Shown here piece by piece: positions 36,129-49,412 of a stretch of 64,000 bases of DNA. The translations under genes were made by a program, and so were the position numbers. Origin of the DNA: Pomacea canaliculata (lineage: Eukaryota > Mollusca > Gastropoda > Architaenioglossa > Ampullariidae); the NCBI RefSeq assembly GCF_003073045.1, contig NC_037598.1, forward strand, positions 25,419,822 through 25,483,821. Reading direction: 5' to 3'. Under the pieces are notes generated by a model. The model did no database searches. It was not told the DNA's origin and saw nothing but the letters and a program-made list of their open reading frames with translations. How positions within the stretch are numbered: position 1 is the stretch's first letter; each line of letters begins with the position of its first letter.

Positions 36129-36221
<93 letters not shown>
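36129..36221 (+). repeat. (CTA)31 microsatellite
   Basis: An uninterrupted array of about 31 CTA/ACT units. The long valine run on the opposite strand is only its translation. Confidence 0.95.
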
Positions 36222-38476
36222 AACAGTGTATTTATCCACGGAGTAGATTGAAAGGCGGTTTACGGAAGCGAACCCACAGACTTCATTGAGGTGGTCAGAC
36301 CTCACATCTCATTGACAGTCAGACGAGAGAAGTTAGATATTCACCCAGAACCTCTCTGTTGCTTCAGGTATCATCGTCTTGGTGTTGGGTTTAATTCCTG
36401 GTGGTTGTGCTCAGTCTTTCTGTGAAAGCACGCAACGGACAGAAAAGTTCCCTAAAAAAGTTTTTTTCACTTTCTTATGTCAACTCAGTGTCTGGCATTG
36501 GTACAAAAATTACTTTCTTTATTATCTTTGTAGTTCCAAGTTATTCTTCTGACCTACTGTTGTGAATTTACTCATCGTTTAATTCTCAACTTTGGGTTTT
36601 TTAAAAACAAATGACTGATTAAACTGAAATTTCACGCACAGCTGAATTTTCAAAGAAAAATCTTCAAGAAAATGAAGCTGGTTAATTAAGTCTAACCTAA
36701 TGCTTAATTTTTATATTTTTCCTTTTTTGGGAAGACTTGCCTTTTTGTAGTAGATTTCTTTTAAAGTTTAAGCATTAACACCATCTTAACAAATAAAAAT
36801 GGCGGCCCACCTGGGTTCTATGGGCGGCTAACACACAAAATAAGCGATGTCGACATTCAAGGATCATCAACATACCTTAGTCTGCTTATTCTCATTTCGA
36901 ATTTGATGTGTCAAAACCGTCAAGCACCTCAAGTCAGACTCCGAATGTTATTTTTGGAAGGAGGACGCAGATGAATGATGGAATGAAGGACTGTGTCTGA
37001 CACTGTCATGGCAGGCTTCAGGACCCTTACCGTCCCAAAGACTAACAAATCCTCTGTGTGTCGCTCAGGTGAGGAGAGAGAGAGGATGTTACAGCCAACC
37101 TTGAGGTGGAGTTAACCTGGTGTTGCCTGTGAATAAGCTGACAAACGGAGGGAAGTGAAAAGCAGAGCGAAAAAAGAGTAGAGAGAGCAAATGAAGAACA
37201 GTTTTTGGAGAAAGGATCCAGTCGAAGAAACAGCGCGAAGAAAGTTGAAGGAAGAAGGATGAGCGCTCAACACCAAAACCAAAGCCAAAAAGAAAAACAA
37301 AAAACAAAACAAAAAAAAAAAAAAGCGGAAGACTGGGTGGAGGGGTGGGTTGGGGACCCGACTTGCTGACGACCCCTATTGGCAGAAAGGGGCGCAAGGG
37401 CAGCCAGAAGGGAAATTGCTCGGAGCAAACATTTGAAGACGACGGGCGGACATGCTGGTGTCACGGAGCTTACTCGCGAAGGTCTCGGGACGGTTCTCGG
37501 GGGGAGATGCGAAGCCCACGAGTCCACTTTTTGCTGAAAGGCATCGTTGGGGACTTAACCTTGCATCCTTTCTTCCCTCCCTTCCAACATGTCTGCATGT
37601 CAGCTTCACTGTTCTGTATGAGCACATACCTACTGACAAGAATACTGGACTAGTATTTTATATGTAAGTGTTCAAGAAAGAAATAACAACCAAACTGTTG
37701 AAGTGTAGTCAAAGCATTGTTTTTCTGTTGACTCCAGCGACACAGCAAAGGGAATTGTATTGCATAACATTTAACAGAGAAAAACATCCTGACTGAGATG
37801 GAAAGACAAGAAGCGAAAATATTGGTTAATGCATCAGAGATGCTGTATGGTATGTGTATTGAAACTTGCAACTGTCGTGTTCAGGTGATCACTAAATCAT
37901 GGTTCTTAGTGAGCACGGAGTGTGCAAGTCTTTTTCTGCATGAAACTGAACTTTTTATTTAGTAGATTTTTTTAATGGTTTTGTAAAGTGTCCACAACAA
38001 TGAAATCTTCCCGAAAATGTGTTGCACTTCCATGTTACCCTAAAATATGAGCTTGTACCTTTTTATGTCATTAGTTTTGTCTCTCTTTCTCGCTAAAACC
38101 ACACACACACACACACAGAAAGGTAAAATCTCAACGTTGCTAAAGAAAGAGGATTCTTCGAGACGACGGTTTGACCTTTGACTTCTAAGTTCGAGATTTT
38201 ACGGGATTGTTCAGAATCTCGCCGTCAACGCCGAGATGTAGCATTCATGTCTAAACGCCATGTTGGTGGGACAAAAAGCGACTACCTGAGCCCAACACTT
38301 GTCACAGGTAAGGTCACACCTGTGCACGACGCATTTGCCAGACCATCTCAAACTCGTGTCCAAACACACCTGATCACAGCACACGGGGGGCGCTGCTGCT
38401 AACACTCGCACAACGGGCTGAGAGCAGGTAAGAACATGGAAAATAGTGAGAGATCCAAATATCGGAGTGAAAAGTT

Positions 38477-38477
38477 G

Positions 38478-38538
<61 letters not shown>
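38477..38538 (+). repeat. (ATT)20 microsatellite
   Basis: A pure ATT array of about 20 units with no link to a gene. Confidence 0.95.
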
Positions 38539-38674
38539 GACATAAACACATTCAGATTGAAAATAATTTTCACATTTCTTCTTTCGACTGAAAAGACAGA
38601 ATATTTAATTGTCAAGAAAGAACAATACGAAGACAACAGGAAGCAGCAATTACGGATGACGGTTCCACTGTTCC

Positions 38675-38680
38675 TTTATT
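38675..38680 (-). terminator. Polyadenylation signal of gene D
   Basis: AATAAA on the minus strand lies about 450 bases past the gene D stop codon. It is the best nearby candidate, but not proven. Confidence 0.4.
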
Positions 38681-39129
38681 CCAGAATTCTGCTTCATGAA
38701 CACAGGAATTGTTTTCAATAGATTGTGTTGTATTTACATTAGTGCAAGCGGCGATGCGCGCGTGTGTGTGTGTGCCCGTGTTCATGCGTCCTGGGAGACT
38801 GGAAACTTCAAAAAAGCGAATTTTCAAGCATCAAAAAGGACTGACTGCAATAATCCATGCAGATTATCCCGTTTTCTGGCTCTCTCGTTAAGTGTTTGGG
38901 TGAAAGTCACATTTCTGGCTTAGAAAGCTAAACATTTGGTGCTTGTGTAAAAACATTATTCAAACTTACTCATGTCACCTTTAAACTCATTTGCTTTACT
39001 CGACTGGTCTTCACAAACTTCGTTCAGCCTGCTCCTTGCCATCCATATGAACTCTGACCTCATCTTCGGTGGCTTGCCAACAGGTTGCCTCGCTGTTGCC
39101 ATCCACCAACAACTAGTCCCGTCCACCAA

Positions 39130-42100
39130 TCACTGCAAAGCGTTCATGACGTCACCGAGCTTGCCCTGCTGTCCTTTCTCAGTCTCTCCTGTCTCCTCTG
39201 GCGCCTGGGTTGCAGGGGCGTTGGTGGGTTTGTCGCTTGTCGTTGTCTTTGTTCCCCTTCTCTTGTTTCGTTTTTTCACGAGGTCCTGTGATTCTGTCTC
39301 GTTGTCGGCGTCGTCAGGCACCATGGCCTGCTCCACGAACCGACGGCAGTACCGGGCTACCACGAGCTGTGAGAAAATAAAAGCAACATGATGCAGAAAG
39401 ATGAGGTTGCTGATGATTTCTTCGTCAAGAGGTCTCTAAAAATAAGTTGTTTGTCAAAAAAAAAAAAACTTCATTTTTCAGCAGCTTCATTTTATCTTCT
39501 TTTGTTTTAAAAAGAAAGTAGGTCCTTGTACTTTGTAACCCTTATTACACATGACTGCCTGTAACAGTATATTTTCTCCTTCGGTTTGTGTAATGGATGC
39601 TTTCATGTTTTATAGCCTTTGGGACTAGACGCATGAATGGTCAACAAGCTGCACTTACATTATCAAGATACCCGATGTATCTTGACTCCTTCTCCAGAGG
39701 GTCTGCTCCGATGGTAAGAGGACAAGCGGTTTTCTCTACTTCTCCTGCAAATAAAAAGATGTTCCTGCATCCAGCCATCAAGTGCCGAGGGTTGAATGTC
39801 TGTCTTATAAAACAGCTTTTGGATCCAAGCATCACCCACTGGTGCCACTCCATCAGGATGAAATGACAAAATTCATTATTCATTATATGAAGTGGCTGTC
39901 GTGTATGGCTGTAAATTATTGTCTCACAAAGAGATATAAGGTTATTTTGGATTGACCATCAGTAAGACTGCATGGAACAATAGTAAATGTTTTCAAGACA
40001 ATAAGTCGATCAGTCCATATTTCCAGCAGATGATTTCAATGGGAAGAGGTTAGAAACAGAGACAACCAGAACATTGAAAAACCTTGCAACCGTGTTTGAT
40101 AAATATTAGCAGAGCTGGTGAGTTTTGTTGCCCTCGTGCACACGCACACACGCACACAAACACACAAGCACGAATAGGAACATACGTACACAAGCAACTC
40201 AAAACTTTTTTTTTAAAACACAAACCTGAAAAGTCATTGGATATGATGCAAGGATGATTATCTACCCTGAAGAGCAGAGTTCCGTCTTCGTAGATGAGCG
40301 ACACGTGATGCCAATCAAAGGCTTCCTGAAAACACAGATGCCGATAATCTTCGTGTGTGTATCACTATTAAGGAAGAAAAACTTTATCTACATTGTTCCT
40401 CCTGGTATTGCACGCACGCACGCTAAACACACGGGAACACGAGCGTACACACAGACAGACACACACACAATATCAGGAAGGCGGGTGGACTGACCAGCTT
40501 GCGGGTGCACACAATGGCCTTGCGGACGTTGCTGGTGTGGAGGGCCAGCAGGAAGGACTTGTCCTCGGCCCTGTAGCCGATGGCCAGAGACGGGGTGGTG
40601 TACCCCAGTCCCGTGACGTTGCAGCCGTTGGAGAGAAGGATCTGATACTGCCCCCTTGTTGCTGGAGAGTTTTCGGCCTTGAACCTGGTGACAGCTTCTA
40701 TCGATGAAGTTCTTCAAGTACAATTCAATAATACTACAAGAAGATTAGTAACAACAACACTCAAATTCTTCACCTCTAATTTTTATTGTTCGGCTTCTCT
40801 TGGGATATTCTCTACATTCTTTGACGGTATCTTAATTTTCCTTACACTGGAAAAATAATTCTACCAAATTTTCACTATCTCAAATATCATCATCATCGTC
40901 GTCGTCGTCATCGTCGTCGTAGTCGTTGTCGTTGTCGTCTTACATGAACTCCACGCGTAGTGATCCGCTCAACTCGTTGCCGGCGAAGTACCACACGGTC
41001 AAGGCCGCGTCCTCGAAGTAGGCCGCCTTGTTGACCTTGCCCTCGCGTGACGTGTAGTGACGTAGTGCCACGGTGGAGCCAGAGGTCAGCTCCAGAAAGG
41101 AACTCTTGGCATCGTCGATCATCCCGTCCTCAAAGGTCACGTTGAGCATGGTGTCGCAGGGGGTGGAACCTGACCACAGACAGCATCCACCACCGACCTC
41201 AGCCTCCCTGTGCACGCAGCATGCTCGTGCAATACTCGCAGGCGACTAAAGCCACATTTCATGACGATTCCTATGAAACTTTGTTTTAATGTTAAAGGAT
41301 AACTCACTTCTAGCACTTTAATACAGATGGCAACTCCTGGCATGTGAGAAGAATGTATATTAATCTCAAAAATGCTTATTTATTTATTTACTTTTCATTA
41401 AAAGAAGTTTGTCATTGGAAACTGAGGCTGCACGCAGTTTGCTAACAATGTGTTGATGAGAATGTATTTTGTAGTAAGCACAATGTTCAGGTACTGCACA
41501 CGTACAGCCATCAGCCCACGTCACAACCGGAAGAGGTCTACACTACAAGCGGGGGTGAAGGTCATGTGCATGCGTAATTCTCCGCAATCGTCCTTACCCA
41601 CTCTTTGCATGAGAATGGGTGTGAATAGGTGTGTTGACGCTCTTTGATAGGAGAAATACAGAAGGATATACCAACCGACTGCTGGACAGAAGGGAACGAC
41701 TCAAGGCAGACATCTTTGTCAGAAATTCGCTCTGGGAAAGGAGTTAAAAAAGATTTTCTCGTGGGGAAGTAACTCTAGTAGATGCTTGATTAAAGGTAAG
41801 ACAGATGTTTACATGTTGGCTGGTTGCAGGTAAGTGCTTTCGCGTCACGTGACAATTATCTCGCTACTCAGACTTGACCTACAGTTTCACATACAAATAA
41901 ACAAATACATGAAGAAGGTGAATCTGTGTGCGAGCATTTTTTCGGACTATTCTATTGCACTCTTGAGTGCAAAGGTTACGTAAGTGTCAAGGTCTAGGAC
42001 CTTGCAGTGAGCACTACTCACGGTCAAAGTCTAGGAGGCTGGCATCCCCATCAGGCCCCCACTCACAGCGGCACATGGTCTGATTCCAGACGAGCCCCGA

Positions 42101-43997
42101 CACGGCCAGGTTGCAGTCCCTGACGATCCATTTCTCGTTCACTCGTTGTTCGTATTTCCCGCTTTGGTTCCCATGGTTACGATAATCCGGACACTCTGGG
42201 GGTATCCTCAGATCGTTGGCGGCATACTCACACCTGAAGATTACATCAAAGCACCTGGCACAGGTGAGAATCTTTAACACATCAAACACGCGCTGACCAA
42301 AGTCACCTGCTAGTCAACACCGTTGGTGAATGAGCAAATGTCAGAGACCATGCCAACAATGGAACTCATTTTCCAACCACCTCCACGACCATCTACTTCA
42401 ACCCTTGGCAGACGTACAACGCTTTTCAGCCAATATCGGAGTCTCCAGTGATTGAAGAACGATAAACAGACAGATGAAAGGATAAAAGGACGCATATTAA
42501 ATGATTAACCTGCAAGTCCGAGAATACTGAACACATTCCTGTCTGTACAGCAATAGTTTTATCCAGCTATTGCATGACTTCCTAAAGAAATGTGTTATGA
42601 GTTATGTTGGTTTTTAATGGGTGTGTATAAGGTGTTGTTATTATTAGTATTAATATTAGTAGTATTAGTAGTGACAAACCCACATGAGCGGGAATGTGAT
42701 ACCTTTTATTTTTCGCTTTTTTAACATTCTGACAGCAACCAGACTGATTTGCTGTTTTGTCCCAATGACTAAAATCAAGGTGAATATTCGATGTGGCCTC
42801 ACCTGCAGAGGGTCTGGTTCCAGACGAGACCGGTCTGACAGACCTGGTCCCACCAGACTCCGTTATGACGAACCTGGAACTTGTTGGTGTCATTCTTATG
42901 AGCTCGGTGAGACTCGCTGCAGTCTGCACACACACAGTATATATATAAAACACACAAGCACACACACACATACACACAGTGCACACACACACACACACAC
43001 ACACATTTCAGTTCCCCGTCACTATTGGATAGTTAGCATGTGTTGTCATGTGATCATTCATCATTTTCTTCCTTTCCCACCTTCCCCTCATCCTCGAGTG
43101 CTGTCTACTAAACCCTGAAAGTGTAAAAATGAGCAGGAGCCACGAGGAGGAGAACTTTTTCGACACCTGCTATTATTGTTCTGCCTACATCCCTGTCTTA
43201 CACCAGAGGGCGCGCACTTCTTTGCGAATTTAGAATGATATACTCTGGATGTTTCTAAACAATCTCAGAAGTAATGATGATCAGACACAATCTCTACTGA
43301 TTCATAGAAAGTCAGTGTCTGAATCCATCTGAGTGGGCTTGACGGATGTCTTGTTTTCTTCTTCAGCAGGATCTTTGGTTTAAGCTGGATTTTAAGACAA
43401 GTTTGTTTCTGACAACTGCGCGTGTTGCCCTACACAACCACAGCACGTGACGTGAGGAGCTTTGTGTTCGCACCCCACATCTCCTTGTCTGTGTTTTTGT
43501 TTTATCCCGACTTGACCGTTGTAATGCTGTCTTGACTATTGTAATGATCTCGTTAACAATTGTATTTTTTAATGCTCGGCTAGAAACTTCTAGAATTTTA
43601 GTTTCAGACTTGCTATATAGACCAAAGAGATGGGGATTGGGTTGAGAGTCAGTCAAGTGAGGACTAGGAGAAGGAGGAGTTAATTTATCAAAATTCGGAT
43701 TGTTTATCTCGTTTTAAAAAATTAAAAGCTGTTTCTCTACCTTCCCCCCTCTCTCTCTTAGTTACTACTTTTCATCAGTAAATGTTTTCCAGACTCACTG
43801 TAGGGAGGTCGCGTTGACAGCGTAGCGTTGGCCTCCAGGATGACGGTGACCTCGTCAGGGGTTGTCCCTCCTGCTGCACCGCCATGTCCGAGGTCAGCGC
43901 GCATCTCACCCGACGCATCCGCTGGCAGGGCAGCGATCTGCAGGTGGAAGATGCTGGTCCACCCGGCCACTGCGAGTACAAGACAGGCTCGCCTCAT
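39130..43997 (-). CDS. Gene D: two chitin-binding domains + LamG + charged tail, Pif/BMSP-like
   Basis: Exons: 43997-43799, 42923-42803, 42233-42022, 41169-40944, 40711-40495, 40325-40226, 39744-39659 and 39366-39130. All have GT-AG borders and phases that close exactly, giving 465 aa. Signal peptide: MRRACLVLAVAGWTSIFHLQ. Two CBM14-like domains each end in the same motif (GLVWNQTLCRC, GLVWNQTMCRCEWGPDG); gene C shares GLVWNQDLCRCDWGP. The LamG part has CDTMLNVTFEDG, VWYFAGNELSGSLRVEF, WHHVSLIYEDGTLLFRVDN and CPLTIGADPLEKE. After a closing Cys (RYCRRFVEQ) comes a tail of about 65 residues rich in Lys/Arg, Asp/Glu and Thr (KKRNKRRGTKTTTSDK, TQAPEETGETEKGQQG) that A-C lack. The tail could bind mineral or acidic polymers, but that is inference. 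The start codon is 2 nt after a 3' splice site. Confidence 0.85.
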
Positions 43998-45794
43998 GTC
44001 TGACAAGAACACTGCGGCTCCAAATGTCTTCCTCGAGGACAAGACGAACCAGTCTCCAGTCTCTCAAAGTTGCTGAGGATGGTAACTGCCTCTTCCGTTT
44101 ACAATTCTTCTTTCCCTGCTGTTGGTAAGCGGTCTCAGGATTTACACCAACAGCTTGTCATCACTTGCCACAGATCGAGAAGAAGTTCTCTCTTGCCTGA
44201 AAATGGTAATGGGTTAATTTCCGATGAATATGAAAACTTGCATTCAGAGCAATGATTATATATTATTGCCTCAATAAGCAGAGGGTGAAAATGTTGATTT
44301 CTCGGATCAGTGATTTTTTTTTTTTTAAACAAAGGTAAGAAGCCACTTACTAAGTATTATACAGGAATCCGCCCGGAAAACGTGACTAATTTTCTGCCTC
44401 TTGTCTTCGATTTTATTTCTCTATATTGTACTTCGAAATGGCGTCGACAACAATGGTATAAAATGTACTTGAAACTCGATTAGCTCTCGTGGATAAAAGT
44501 TAACATTAATGATCATTTCGTTTAGTTACATCCACTTGATAGAGGAACTATACTAAATGCTACATGAACTGACCAAAACTTGAAATATCAAGAATAAAGC
44601 AATCTTTCTTACTGCGCAGATTGTGGAGACTGGTGGCTAAACTGTTGGGCAGAGGGAGCTGAAAGGACCGGTTGCTGCCCACCACACAGGTTGTCTCCGA
44701 TATGTCCCCCTGAGCTCTCCAACTGACCACGGAGGGCGAGGATAAGCAGCCCCTGAATACAGTGCGCAATGTTGGCGTGAAAATGGCCTTTCCCTATTGT
44801 CTTTGACAATATTTGTCGTGGGTTCCCTGGACCCAATAGCAAGTCTCGGGGATCGGAGCTTGTCGTTTGCTGTCCATATTTGTATGCTGTTGGGGAACTG
44901 CAGACAAAACGTTCTCCTCCACAACCATCCTCCTTCCCTCACCCCTCCCCTCCCCATCCTGCCCTTTGTCACTTTCTCTGAAGATGCAGTTTAGCGGCCT
45001 TGTTTGTGTGTGAAATGGCGGGTAAACATGATAAACACGTCCCACTGCCACCCCTTAGTTGGTTGCATTAGATACTCCAAACCGAGCAAACTGTTGGGAT
45101 TGAAATAGTTTGTGAAAATTCCTCGCTTTCCAACACATTTGTTTTTGTGTTTTGAACATTACTACGTGAACAAAAAAAATAATTGTTGTTTTTATTTATT
45201 TTTTGTTCAATCAGTACGAACTGTCCGCGGTGGGTTTTAATTTTTTGCAGGCTCCTGTCCTATTTCTCTGAATTTTTCTTCCCCTACATCCCATGCAGCC
45301 ACCCCACTCAATGTCTGATGACCTTGTCTTAACTGTTCCTGTCACCAGAACAAGCTCTGGTATCATTAAAATCAAGATGAATAAATCTTTTTTGTCTATC
45401 AGTTTAAGAAAAATAAATTGTTGCCTATGGGTGAGGTTTAGAGTTAGAAAATTAGGGAAAGAAAATGAGAAAAAAGTAGGTATGACGCTGGTTGGTCGGC
45501 TGGCTGGTTAGACTGGAAAGTCCTTCTGGTGACAGAAGAAGAATAGCTGACATGGATGTGAGTGAGCTCAGATACTGCGAGCGAGTGCCAGAAACAGCAA
45601 AGTAAGATTTATAAACTACACAGCAACAGTTAGCCAGCTGGATGCAGTGCCTTCAGCTCTAGACAATCACGTAATAGACGAGCTTCGTTGTTCTGAATTC
45701 AGTAAAGTCTATCAAAAAGATGGTTAGGAATGCCAGCTAGAAGAGATCGAATTACAATAGTCAATCCTTGAGAACACGAAGGAACAGACTATAT

Positions 45795-46251
45795 CAGTGA
45801 TGCCCAACCTTTTTCGGCCTGCGGGCCATATCCATTTCGGACAGCCGTGTCGCGGGCCACTTCACCGCAAAAATACAAGAAGGAAAAAAAAAATAAAGCA
45901 GATACCATTTTCTATTAGAAACAAGTTGTACTTACCATTAATTATGTAGTAATTAGTGGGATATTTGAAGTTGTTTTCCCGAAACCAACTTCTGAATGTC
46001 CGGCCTCATCGTAGAGACACCAAGTCGGAGCACTGAATCGAAATGTTCGTCTATCGAAAAAAAGATTGAGAGACGCCCCTACGTGGGGATAAATACTTCT
46101 TCTTCCTTTTTTTTTTTTTTTTCGTTTTTTTAAGGTCTTCTTTTATTACTAACATGCCGATTTCCTGCACTGTGGGCAGAAGTTTCGCGGGCCGGATGGC
46201 ACCGCGTCGCGGGCCGGATATGGCCCGCGGGCCGTAGGTTGTGCATCCCTG
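45795..46251. mobile_element. hAT-like MITE with terminal inverted repeats
   Basis: The ends are inverted copies: CAGTGATGCCCAACC on the left and, on the opposite strand, CAGGGATGCACAACC on the right. The pairing extends inward through CGGCC(T/C)GCGGGCCATATCC. CAGnGnTGCnCAACC-type ends and the 457-bp non-coding body are typical of non-autonomous hAT (Charlie-like) elements. A clean 8-bp target-site duplication is not visible, so the copy is probably old. Confidence 0.75.
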
Positions 46252-46680
46252 TCTTAGAGTATTTAGTATCTTCGGTACAACTTAAACTGTGATGAAAAAA
46301 AATATAGACAGCTCAGTTTCTATTTGCTTTTTTTCAGGAGGTTGTCGGTCGTGTTGGAATTTGTTCTGTAATTACAATTTTGTAACGAAATCTGTGTCGA
46401 ATTTTCATAATGTCTTTTCGTAAAATACTTTACCTTCATAGCATGATCCTCGATTTACACTTAAGCTTAAAATTGTGCGAACATATTAAAAGAAAGAAAA
46501 AAAATCCTTTAGTTGCGAACGCATTCATCGCATTAACATTTTAATTACAAAGAACGAGGTATATATAGTTTTATGTCAACTTATTACTATACTACTGTCA
46601 CAAGAGGACATTTAGTTTTGAATTGTAATAAAACAAATGCGGCAATTTAAATTTGAAATTCATAGTACAGAGGGATTTTA

Positions 46681-46754
46681 GGCCTTGGTGATCCGCCAAA
46701 TTTTTTACTTAAGTAAAGTGGTTCGCGGTCCGAAATACTTTGAGAACCACTGGG
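46681..46754 (-). mobile_element. hAT-like element end
   Basis: On the minus strand this begins CAGTGGTTCTCAAAG and continues GGACCGCGAACCACT, a Charlie-type hAT terminus. Its inner part (GGCCTTGGTGATCCGCC on plus) recurs at about 50355-50415. The other end was not identified. Confidence 0.6.
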
Positions 46755-49412
46755 TTAGAGGAACTCTTCCCGGTAAGGGAAAAAACTCAGTGCAAGGGAA
46801 GTAACTTTCACCTTGTAGCAGACGACAACAATAGATAATGCTACGATGTCAGACACTACACTTACTAAATTTTGTATCGAAATTTGAAGGGGTCCCCTGG
46901 GACCCCATTAACGAAAATTGAAGGGGTCCTCCGAATTTTTAATGTGTACTGTACGCAATTTTTTGCGTAAGCAGAAGCCCTGCTACACCAGTAGAAAATT
47001 TTCAATTAGAGACATGAAGAGCATTCTGCAGTACTCGAGCTGCACTACCTGTCAAATACGGCGCAAGCCATAAGAACACCATGGAAACTAAAGGCCTCAA
47101 CAACAGACTGAACTTGTGAGTGGAACGTCAAGCGGAACTACCTTTACTCCGTTGCTCCTCTCCCTCCACCATCGACACTAAAGGCCTCAACAAGAGGCTA
47201 AAATTGTGAGTGTAACCAACACGTCAAGTAGAAGTTTCTTTATTCCTTTTTCTCGGCGGCTGGCCTGCCTCCTCTCCCTCAGCTCCGGTATCACCAACTG
47301 CAATGCTATCCTCTGATGAACATGTGTCTGAACCTTTTTCTGAAAAGGTTCCAGGTTTCTTTGCATGCCGGTTGTGAGACTCTGGTGACAATTAATCCAC
47401 CTGCCACACTTAAATCCTGGCGAACAGGAAGGTTTAGGCTGTGGGTCGCTTCATCTTCTGTGCAGGCTGAACAGCCAAGGTTCTCCAGTGCTGCTGACGT
47501 CTATCCCTTCGCCAACATTGCAGCCTCCTGTCGACGCATCACAGGGGCATCTAACTCTGACACTCCAACCGACAGTTCTGAGGCACTAGCAGGATGCATG
47601 ACAGAGTCAATTTCCTGACCAATATCAGAAGGAGGTAGGAGGTGTCTGGTGTTACATGCACACCACAGTGCATAAAATTATGACAGATCTGCTGAGTTTG
47701 GTCACCCTGCACTGGTGGCAAAACTTTATCACATGGAGGGATCATTGCCACACTATTCACTATCTGCTGTGGCCCAACCTGTGGGGACTGAGAGCCAGCA
47801 AAGGGAACTATATAAATAAAATAAAAAAATCGAAATTCTGCTGAATCATAAGGAGCTGCGTCCCTAGTGTGCATATTGGGAAATACGCCACTGTGTGTCT
47901 ATTCATTTCAACGTTCCCTTCAAATCCTGGTTCCGCACACTGAGGAGTGTCTGAGCGTATTTGTAGTTGATTATAATTTGTCCAGAAGGTATGCAATAGT
48001 ACTTATCCTTAGATGTAAATGTCTGCACAATATGCTACATTTTTTGTGACAACGGTCAGATTTAGAAATTAAATTAATTTACTCCGAGGTCATTGTCCTA
48101 TGTATGGAGGGACAACAAAAGATATGACAAAATTACAATTCAAGCTTTTAATATACAGTGAGGCATGAGAAAATTATATAAAAAAAATACATAAAACAAA
48201 ATTAAGTAAATCTATGCCAACAATAATTTTTCTTTCAGTGCATGAAAAGGTACAACATACTTTACTTACTGTACTTTTATCTGCTAATTACATGTTCACC
48301 CAGTTTAAGTGAGTTTGTCAAAGTGTAAAAAAATCCTAGGAACGTATCCAACAATAAGATGCAGATAAACCTCACTGCACAATACAAAATGTTCCATCTG
48401 TCACTGTATTCTGCAAATGAAAATTTAAGTTTGTGGTTAGATATATAAAAGTACACAGTAAAAGGAAAGTCTAGCACTACTGATTGAGATTGATTTGTTT
48501 ATTCCATTGCCCTACCGAAGGGGATTGAACAAAGCCATGATAAACAATGATACAAACAATGTAGCTGTGCTATGCAGTACACATACATAATTATGTACTC
48601 TTGATATCATTCTAAAGCACAATTGTTTATAACTTTAATTGCATTAAACAGATAAACAACATTTGAACTAGTGTTTTTGACAGTTCACATTTTTGACAGT
48701 TGACCCATCTGGTCCAGCTACTTTTTTTTATCTTTGAGTTCCTCAAAGCTACTATGATTTCTTCTATTGAAGAATGCAGAATGGAAAACAACTGCCTTAA
48801 CATTGAAACATAATAATTCACACAATGGCCAAGATCAGAGATGTATGTGCAGTGACCAAAGTTGTCATCATGACACGCACCATTCAAAATGTCAAAATCT
48901 GTACACAAATTAATCAATTTTTTTCCATACTGATTAGTAACCGAGTCTTGTGTCTATTTTTGTTTACAGGGTGACTCTCACAAGTGAGTATATCGTTATT
49001 TCAGCCGAAACTTTTTGGGAATGGCTGTATGAGTAAGGCTAAAACAGATGCCCATGGCAGGGTTATTCTGTAACAAACTAATTTTCAGATGATGTCTAAC
49101 ATGAAGTATGCAACTATGTACAGTAGCACCTGTCATACATTTAAATGCCATAATGAATGTGGAAAATTTACAGATGAGCTCAAACTTTTCAACTTTTCGT
49201 TACGCCTTATCCTATACCCATTAACTATTAAGGTTATCCAGCAATGTATTTCCTAGTTAATCGTTTTGTTGTGGACAAAACGTTGAGAAATGAAGCCTGG
49301 GGTCGGTGATTGCGTGTCTGGTGGAAGGGAGAGCACTCCATTGCTCACTAACGGCCCGACTTCCGGTTAGCACGAGGAGCCCAGCAAAGGTCAGCGATCC
49401 TATTGTGGCGAC

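Larger units (their letters stand above)
35450..39100. other. Intergenic stretch between C and D
   Basis: No supported exon. It contains the long ACT array (36129-36221), the ATT array (38477-38538), a CA run near 38100 and an A-rich tract near 37310. This is the convergent 3' interval between gene C (plus) and gene D (minus). Confidence 0.45.
44100..49400. other. Intergenic stretch with transposon remains
   Basis: No supported coding exon. A GTAAGA donor on the minus strand at 44612-44607 ends an open stretch and could mark the non-coding 5' exon of gene D. The rest holds the hAT-like elements listed here and a locally duplicated block. In that block, CTAAAGGCCTCAACAA followed by TTGTGAGTG occurs near 47094 and again near 47180. 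Confidence 0.35.

Noticed and set aside
36066-36305. Frame with a run of about 31 valines
   Set aside because: Translation of the CTA/ACT microsatellite, not a gene.
38446-38721. Frames with poly-isoleucine on either strand
   Set aside because: Translation of the ATT microsatellite.
47316-47618. 100-codon open frame near the hAT remains
   Set aside because: No recognisable domain; it may be decayed transposon coding sequence, but nothing supports a call.
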